Shown here: positions 1-4,150 of the stretch, piece by piece
How positions within the stretch are numbered: the first letter of the stretch is position 1
Layout of the letters: the number at the start of each line of letters is the position of its first letter
Assembly: GCA_030045215.1 (NCBI GenBank)
Contig: JASIBJ010000188.1
Span: forward strand, 1 to 6,704
Direction: 5' to 3'
Length of the DNA: 6,704 bases
Origin: Streptosporangiaceae bacterium
GTDB taxonomy: Bacteria; Actinomycetota; Actinomycetes; Streptosporangiales; Streptosporangiaceae
The notes under the pieces: generated by a model
Database searches by the model: none
What the model saw: the letters and a program-made list of their open reading frames with translations, nothing else
Told to the model about the DNA's origin: nothing
Program-made: the position numbers and the translations under genes

Positions 1-19
1 GCGCTTGGTGGGCGCGGGC

Positions 20-285
20 TCAATCGGTACCGATTTCGCCGCTGATGACTCGGAAGACCTGGCCGAAGAAGCCGGTAGCGACCGTGAAGGGCTGCCAGAT
101 GTTCTGGCCGGCCAGTTCGCGCTCGTAGGCCTGGTGGAGCCGGACATCCCATCGGTGCTGGTCGTCGGTTCGATCGGCCTGTCCGGGAGGCGTGACAGAT
201 TTCCATGCCCAGGCGGTGATCCGGCCGTCCGCGGACCACTCGCGTGATGCCACCGGCTGAATGCAATCGACGAGATCGACCTTGT
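20..285 (-). pseudogene. C-terminal fragment of an unrecognised protein, 5' end lost at the IS junction
   Basis: This minus-strand reading frame ends in TGA at 20-22 and has good third-position GC (about three quarters by hand count), which suggests real coding sequence. The readable part begins around C-H-K-V-D-L-V-D-C just after the transposase homology stops, and ends in F-R-V-I-S-G-E-I-G-T-D. It is rich in Trp, Phe and Gln. A GTG at 253-251 could act as a start, but it has no evident Shine-Dalgarno motif and the frame stays open upstream, so I read this as the tail of a longer gene truncated by insertion or deletion. I recognise no family, signal peptide or membrane segment. It could also be a small intact gene starting at the GTG, or a chance open frame. 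Confidence 0.4.
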
Positions 286-682
286 GGCAACGACGCGGTG
301 GTTGAACCCCTCCAGCCGGGTCTGGCCCTCGCGCGCGATCTTCGGGTCGAAGCCGCCGTTGCGGTCCCGCGGCACGGCCAAGCCGACCGCGCCGACGTCG
401 GTCAGCAGCGTCTTGCTCGTCATGCCGTTGCGGCTGTTCCCGCTGCCGCGGCCGGCCGGGTCGAGCTTCTCATGGCCCAGGTGCCCGGTCATCTCCTCGG
501 CCAGCGTCCGCTCCAGCACGGCCTTGGTGACCTGGGACAGTTACCCGTCCGGGCCCGGCAGCTGCACGCCCTCGGCCTGGGCCTTGCCCAGCAGCTGGTC
601 GGCCATCTGCTCGTCGATCAGCGGAGCCGGGCCGGCTGGCCGACCTCCAATCCTTACGGGGCACCATCGCTGTGTCCGTCAT
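283..682 (-). pseudogene. IS256-family (mutator-type) transposase, N-terminal fragment, broken
   Basis: Read on the minus strand in one frame, this region gives the N-terminal part of an IS256-family transposase. It runs P-L-I-D-E-Q-M-A-D-Q-L-L, then L-S-Q-V-T-K-A-V-L-E-R, E-E-M-T-G-H-L-G-H-E-K, G-N-S-R-N-G, T-L-L-T-D-V-G-A-V, V-P-R-D-R-N-G-G-F-D-P-K-I, and Q-T-R-L-E-G-F-N. The family is normally about 400 residues; only some 120 are present, so the DDE catalytic core is absent. A TAA at 543-541 interrupts the frame (G-P-D-G-stop-L-S-Q) where the family usually has Leu. The likely start ATG at 682-680 (M-T-D-T) is in a different frame from the body, implying a frameshift around 630-660. Homology stops near 285 at V-V-A-T. 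The gene cannot make an active transposase. Confidence 0.85.
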
Positions 683-698
683 TGGGTGCCCTTGCGCG

Positions 699-716
699 AG
701 CCGCAGTCCTGCGGCT
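699..716. repeat. Perfect 7-bp inverted repeat (hairpin) beside the transposase start
   Basis: AGCCGCA at 699-705 and TGCGGCT at 710-716 are exact reverse complements around a four-base loop. The hairpin lies about 17 bases upstream of the presumed transposase ATG (minus strand). It could be a leftover leader hairpin that limits read-through into the transposase, as some insertion sequences carry, or part of the element's end. The sequence does not decide between these. Confidence 0.4.
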
Positions 717-949
717 AAGGACCAGGAGAGAGTGGGCGGCTCCCGAGTCCGAACATGACGACAGACGCGTGCCAGACGTCCGATCATGCCGAAGTAGTGC
801 GTTGGCCCGGGCACATGGTTATGCAGTACAGCGAAACCGCGGACATGGCATCGGGATCGTCAGCTGGGTCCGACACCTGGACTGCATCACCCGTCGCCGA
901 CCCTGAAGATCATGGCGTTGTCAACACATCAATAACCCAGCTTCTGGCC
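717..949. other. Gene-free stretch between the IS remnant and the acetyltransferase gene
   Basis: The acetyltransferase frame stays open back to an ATG at 755, but the 69 extra residues look nothing like the family, and no Shine-Dalgarno motif precedes that ATG. I treat the stretch as non-coding. A TTGTCA at 918-923 resembles a -35 box but lacks a convincing -10 partner. Bases 883-910 resemble 1123-1150 inside the downstream gene (shared core GTCGCCGACCC). Confidence 0.4.
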
Positions 950-954
950 GAGGA
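950..954 (+). promoter_or_regulatory. Ribosome binding site for the GNAT acetyltransferase
   Basis: GAGGA lies seven bases before the ATG at 962. It is the best Shine-Dalgarno match near any candidate start of this gene, and it decides in favour of 962 over the upstream in-frame ATG at 755. Confidence 0.6.
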
Positions 955-961
955 TGTCGTT

Positions 962-1603
962 ATGCCTCACAGAATCCGGGACGCTGACGCCAGATCAGTC
1001 GCCGCCGCCGCGACCGCTGGCCGATCGTCGGTGGATCTTCGAGGGCTGCTGGTCCGGCTGCGCCCGTTCCGGGCTGACGAGGTTGATGCGGCCTGGCAGG
1101 GGCTGGCGCAACAGGATGAGGCTGCACACCCGCGTCGCCGACCCGAGGACAGCCGCGCAGAGCCGTCGGAGCGGTTCCGGCGACGGCTCCATCGTTCGGG
1201 GCGTCTGTGGCGGGGCTGCCTGGATCTGGGCGTTGACTGTGGTGGGCGGCTCGTCGGCACTATCCAGGCGCGGACCCGCCCGGCGCAGACACTGCCCTCC
1301 GGAGTCTACGAGATCGGCGTGATCTTGTACGAGCCGAGCGACCGCGGCCACGGGTACGGCGGCGAGGCGGTTGAGTTGCTGACCTCGTGGCTATTCGAGA
1401 CCGGCAAGGCCGAGAGAGTACAGGCGGGCACCGATGTCAGCAACACGGCGATGCGCACCGTGCTTGAGCGTCTGGGATTCCAGCTTGAGGGGGTCATGCG
1501 CGGGTACGGGGCAACCAGCGCGGGAGACCGCCTCGACGGCGCCATGTACGCAGTCCTCAAGCACGAGTGGATAAGCCGTGAGTCGCCAACAGGCCAGCGC
1601 TAG
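962..1603 (+). CDS. GNAT-family N-acetyltransferase (RimJ/RimL-like, Acetyltransf_3 type)
   Basis: This 213-residue cytoplasmic enzyme is predicted to transfer an acetyl group from acetyl-CoA to an amine, such as a protein N-terminus or a small molecule; the acceptor is unknown. The family entry strand L-L-V-R-L-R-P-F-R starts near residue 29. Strand beta4 and the acetyl-CoA pyrophosphate loop follow at about 116-134 (Y-E-I-G-V-I-L-Y...R128-G-H-G-Y-G133). Motif B is at 159-182, with V-S-N-T-A-M-R-T-V-L-E-R-L-G-F-Q-L-E-G. The C-terminal strand (Y-A-V-L-K-H-E-W) ends near residue 203. Length and motif order are normal and nothing looks broken. The start at 962 rests on the GAGGA motif; the first 25 or so residues are not conserved, so a start closer to residue 24 (GTG) is possible. 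It stands alone, with a stem-loop after the stop. It could equally be a small-molecule or antibiotic acetyltransferase. Confidence 0.87.
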   Translation: MPHRIRDADARSVAAAATAGRSSVDLRGLLVRLRPFRADEVDAAWQGLAQQDEAAHPRRRPEDSRAEPSERFRRRLHRSGRLWRGCLDLGVDCGGRLVGTIQARTRPAQTLPSGVYEIGVILYEPSDRGHGYGGEAVELLTSWLFETGKAERVQAGTDVSNTAMRTVLERLGFQLEGVMRGYGATSAGDRLDGAMYAVLKHEWISRESPTGQR

Positions 1604-1610
1604 CCCCTCG

Positions 1611-1654
1611 CACCGCCCGCTCATCCCGCAGATCGGGAGTCTTGTGGGCGGGTG
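1611..1654 (+). terminator. Stem-loop after the GNAT gene, terminator-like
   Basis: CACCGCCCGC at 1611-1620 pairs with 1644-1654 to give a 10-bp stem with one bulged G and one G-U pair. The loop holds a smaller 5-bp hairpin (TCCCG/CGGGA). It begins seven bases after the stop codon. There is no T-tract, which is common for candidate terminators in GC-rich actinobacteria, so function is only inferred. Confidence 0.4.
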
Positions 1655-1754
1655 GGACGGCGAGCAGAAGTATGTCGTTCCGCGAGCTGGCTGTGCTGCG
1701 GCTTCACGGTTAACCTGGGCGCCAGTGCGGCGTTTTGCGTGCCCGAAAGCGCCC

Positions 1755-1761
1755 AGGGGAG
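1755..1761 (+). promoter_or_regulatory. Ribosome binding site for the acyl-CoA synthetase
   Basis: AGGGGAG lies six bases before the ATG at 1768. It places the start there rather than at the upstream in-frame TTG at 1735. The protein beginning M-H-V-I-D-L-F-D also matches the usual start of this enzyme type. Confidence 0.65.
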
Positions 1762-1767
1762 CTGGCC

Positions 1768-3327
1768 ATGCATGTGATCGATCTGTTCGATTCCGGTGCT
1801 CGCAATTACCCGCGCCAGCTCGCGCTGACTGGCGCTGGCGGCGACCTGAGCTATGCCGACACGTGGGCGTTCAGCAATCGCATCGCCCGGGCCATGCTGG
1901 CCGACGGCGTCAAGCCGGGAACGAAGTTCGCCGCGCTGAGCCCGAACTCCTCGCTGGTGCTGGTCGCCATGCTCGGGGCGGCGCGAGCTGGGGCTGCCTG
2001 GTGCAATATCAATCTGCGCGCCGGGGTCGATGCCAATGTGGATATCCTGCGGCGCGGCCGCTGCGAGGTCCTGTTCTTCCACTCAAGCGTCGCCGACCTG
2101 GTCCCGGCCTTCACAGAGGCGATCCCGGAACTGCGCCGAGTCGTCTGCCTGGACTCAGCGGACACGCCGTATCCGTCGTTAACACACTGGGCGGCGGGGC
2201 AGTCCGAAGGGCGGCTCGACTACCACGTGCCGGTGACCTCGCTTGGTGTCCAGGGTTCGACCGGCGGAACGACCGGGGCGCCGAAGCTGACCCAGGCCTC
2301 CAACGAATGGCTGGCGATGTCGACGCTTGCCTGGGCGACGTGCTGGCACTTTGACGTGCCGCCAGTCAACGTCGCCATGACGCCGGTCACGCACGCCGCT
2401 GGGTGCATAGCGCTCGCCCAGCTGCAATTTGGCGGCGCCACGGTATTCATGGAGACCCCGGACCTGGACCTCTTGCTCGACATTATCGAGAACCGCCACG
2501 CGACCACGCTGTTTCTGCCGCCAACACTTGTTTACGCACTGCTGGCGCATCCTCGGCTGGATGACACCGATACGTCGTCGCTGCGATACCTCATCTCCGC
2601 CGCCGCGCCGATAGCGCCAGAGAAGCTGGCCGAAGGGGTCGAGCGTCTGGGCCCGGTGATGTGCCAGGCCTATGGCCAGACCGAGGCGGGATTCCCGCTC
2701 ACCTGGATGTCGCCCGCCGAGGTGACCTCTGCGGTGCACGATGACGCGCAGCGCGCCATGCTGCAGTCGTGCGGCAGGCCGACGCTGATCTGCGAGGCGC
2801 TGGAGGCGATGGGCGACGACGGGCAGATTCTTGCAGCAGGCGAGACCGGCGAGATCGTCTTGCGCGGGCCGACCGTCATGCTGGAGTACCTCGACGATCC
2901 GGTCGGCACCGCAGAAGTCCAGGCGCATGGCTGGCACCACACCGGCGACATCGGACGGCGCGAGGCTGACGGCTATGTCTACATCACCGATCGCAAGCGG
3001 GACATGGTCGTGTCAGGCGGGTTCAATATCTTCCCGTTCGAGATCGAGCAGGTTCTGCTCGCGCATCCAGCCGTCCAGGACTGCGCGGTCATCGCGGTGC
3101 CCGACCCGAAGTGGGGCGAGGCAGTCAAGGCATGCGTCGAGCTGAAACCGTCCGCTACGGCCACCGAAGCCGAGCTCATCGCCATCTGCAAGCAGGCCCT
3201 GGGCTCGATGAAGGCGCCCAAGAGCGTCGACTTCATCGACTCGCTGCCGCGCAGCCCAGTCGGCAAAGTGCTCAAGCGAGTCCTGCGTGAACCGTACTGG
3301 GCCGGCCAGACACGCCAGGTGGGCTAA
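1768..3327 (+). CDS. AMP-forming acyl-CoA synthetase / ligase (ANL superfamily)
   Basis: A 519-residue enzyme expected to activate a carboxylic acid with ATP to an acyl-adenylate and then form the CoA thioester. All core motifs are present. The P-loop-like motif is S164-T-G-G-T-T-G-A-P-K173. The adenylate-binding motif is Y302-G-Q-T-E-A-G308. The ribose-binding Asp is D394 in H-T-G-D-I-G. The hinge falls within D408-R-K-R-D412, followed by the loop S-G-G-F-N-I-F-P. The catalytic lysine is K500 in S-P-V-G-K-V-L-K-R. The large N-terminal domain spans about 1-405 and the small mobile C-terminal domain about 410-519; length is typical for medium/long-chain FadD-like or aryl-CoA ligases. There is no signal peptide or membrane segment. 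The substrate cannot be read from the sequence, and no beta-oxidation or carrier-protein gene lies beside it. The carrier-free layout makes a CoA ligase more likely than an NRPS adenylation enzyme. Confidence 0.93.
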   Translation: MHVIDLFDSGARNYPRQLALTGAGGDLSYADTWAFSNRIARAMLADGVKPGTKFAALSPNSSLVLVAMLGAARAGAAWCNINLRAGVDANVDILRRGRCEVLFFHSSVADLVPAFTEAIPELRRVVCLDSADTPYPSLTHWAAGQSEGRLDYHVPVTSLGVQGSTGGTTGAPKLTQASNEWLAMSTLAWATCWHFDVPPVNVAMTPVTHAAGCIALAQLQFGGATVFMETPDLDLLLDIIENRHATTLFLPPTLVYALLAHPRLDDTDTSSLRYLISAAAPIAPEKLAEGVERLGPVMCQAYGQTEAGFPLTWMSPAEVTSAVHDDAQRAMLQSCGRPTLICEALEAMGDDGQILAAGETGEIVLRGPTVMLEYLDDPVGTAEVQAHGWHHTGDIGRREADGYVYITDRKRDMVVSGGFNIFPFEIEQVLLAHPAVQDCAVIAVPDPKWGEAVKACVELKPSATATEAELIAICKQALGSMKAPKSVDFIDSLPRSPVGKVLKRVLREPYWAGQTRQVG

Positions 3328-3336
3328 TCGAGCCCA
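3320..3336 (+). terminator. Short hairpin overlapping the synthetase stop codon
   Basis: TGGGCT (3320-3325) and AGCCCA (3331-3336) form a perfect 6-bp stem around a five-base loop that includes part of the TAA stop. It lacks a T-tract and is short, so it is at best a weak terminator and may be chance. Confidence 0.25.
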
Positions 3337-3433
3337 GGCCGACCATAACCCGGCGTGCTTACGCGGCAGGCAGAGGCGAAATAGCCAGAGCATGTTCGCC
3401 GGCAAACTAGCTATCTGATCGCCTCCGCCGACC

Positions 3434-3447
3434 CGCGCAACGCGCAA
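3434..3447. repeat. Tandem 7-bp direct repeat in the spacer upstream of the hypothetical gene
   Basis: CGCGCAA occurs twice in immediate succession. The 218-base spacer 3328-3545 otherwise holds only a small inverted repeat (CATA-GT-TATG, 3455-3464). I see no clear promoter there. The repeat may simply reflect GC-rich slippage. Confidence 0.3.
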
Positions 3448-3545
3448 GCCCTCACATAGTTATGCACCGGCGCGCGGACACCGAGCGTCCTGTCTTGCCG
3501 CGATGTGTACGACACGGATGACCGCGGTGGCGATGATGACTACGT

Positions 3546-3941
3546 ATGGATACTTTGCCTCCCGCCCAGCACCTCGAACTTTTCGTCAGCCTCCGCAGGG
3601 ACCGTGCCCGAATCCGGCGGGTTCTCAGGAGCATTTACGCCATCGCCCGACCAATGACTGAAGAAAGCGGCGGTGCCGGGCCATGGGTGTACCTAGTTGA
3701 CCCTGATCCGCCCGACACGCCAACGCGACGTCTGAGAGCGACTCTCGACCTGCGGCCGGACGAGGATCTGTGGATCGAACTGGCCTTCTATCCGGATCGC
3801 GCCTCGATGCGAAGGATCATCAAGCGCATCCGGCTAAGCTCTGACTTCAGTAGCAAGGCCACCGAGCTAGACGACCTCCTATCCGTGCGGAAGACCGGCT
3901 ACGACGCCACCGTCGCCCTGGCAATGCTGGTCGACGCTTAG
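3546..3941 (+). CDS. Hypothetical protein, 131 residues, family not recognised
   Basis: I do not recognise this protein. The start is fixed by an in-frame TGA at 3537-3539, only two codons before the ATG at 3546; no strong Shine-Dalgarno motif is visible. The N-terminal third is very basic and probably helical (R-R-D-R-A-R-I-R-R-V-L-R-S-I). A strand-like W-V-Y-L-V-D-P-D-P-P follows near residues 47-56. Then come two strand-like segments (R-A-T-L-D-L and W-I-E-L-A-F-Y), a basic helix (M-R-R-I-I-K-R-I-R) and an acidic helix (T-E-L-D-D-L-L). The layout could be a small alpha/beta domain of dimeric ferredoxin-like type, but that is a guess. There is no signal peptide, membrane segment or cysteine. 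Third-position GC is about 70% by hand count, visibly lower than in its neighbours, so it may have arrived by transfer. Confidence 0.65.
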   Translation: MDTLPPAQHLELFVSLRRDRARIRRVLRSIYAIARPMTEESGGAGPWVYLVDPDPPDTPTRRLRATLDLRPDEDLWIELAFYPDRASMRRIIKRIRLSSDFSSKATELDDLLSVRKTGYDATVALAMLVDA

Positions 3942-4138
3942 CGCCTCGGCTGCTGCGGCGGCCCTTATGCGCCGTCTTCCAGTTCGTCTCGGCTTTACTC
4001 TCTCGCCGCGAGCAGGTGACACGTCAAGCTCAGGCAGCGGTGCGCGCAAGCGTCGATCGCCTGTGGCATCAGGAGGGCCCGATGGCATCGATGAGGGCAG
4101 ATCCACGCTGGCGCCTAGCGCATCGCGGCCGCTTTGTC
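3942..4138. other. Spacer upstream of the flavoprotein gene
   Basis: No convincing gene is seen here. A small open frame from 3967 has composition and residues typical of chance reading and runs out of frame into the next gene. The spacer contains an 8-bp palindrome CATCGATG at 4086-4093 and ends in the -10-like box described separately. No good -35 box was found. Confidence 0.4.
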
Positions 4139-4144
4139 TACGAT
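4139..4144 (+). promoter_or_regulatory. Candidate -10 box of a leaderless promoter for the flavoprotein gene
   Basis: TACGAT fits the actinobacterial -10 pattern TANNNT and ends six bases before the ATG at 4151. Transcription would therefore start at or next to the A of the start codon. No Shine-Dalgarno motif precedes this ATG, as expected for a leaderless message. No good -35 match was found, which weakens the call. Confidence 0.4.
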
Positions 4145-4150
4145 CGGTTC

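Larger units (their letters stand above)
283..720 (-). mobile_element. Remnant of the 5' part of an IS256-family insertion sequence
   Basis: The decayed transposase start and the short leader to its right are what remains of an insertion sequence. The right-hand limit is approximate: the terminal inverted repeat cannot be fixed because the partner end is missing, and no target-site duplication could be recognised. The left limit is where transposase homology ends. The partner half may lie elsewhere in the genome or have been deleted. Confidence 0.55.

Noticed and set aside
244..906. 220-residue plus-strand open frame at the left of the window
   Set aside because: It runs antisense to the transposase remnant and its residue make-up is that of a shadow frame (Arg/Ala/Gln-rich, no motifs).
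755..961. Extending the acetyltransferase N-terminus by 69 residues to the ATG at 755
   Set aside because: The extra residues have no family resemblance, no Shine-Dalgarno motif precedes 755, and a good GAGGA motif precedes 962.
1578..2354. 258-residue plus-strand open frame overlapping the start of the synthetase
   Set aside because: It overlaps the synthetase N-terminal domain in another frame and has no recognisable domain.
2179..2940. 253-residue minus-strand open frame inside the acyl-CoA synthetase
   Set aside because: It lies entirely within a gene with all its motifs in the plus frame. Long antisense frames are usual in GC-rich DNA, and its residues (rich in Arg, His and Gln) look like a shadow.
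4086..4093. CATCGATG palindrome as a regulatory site
   Set aside because: It is only eight bases, with no flanking symmetry and no clear relation to a promoter, so it is expected by chance.
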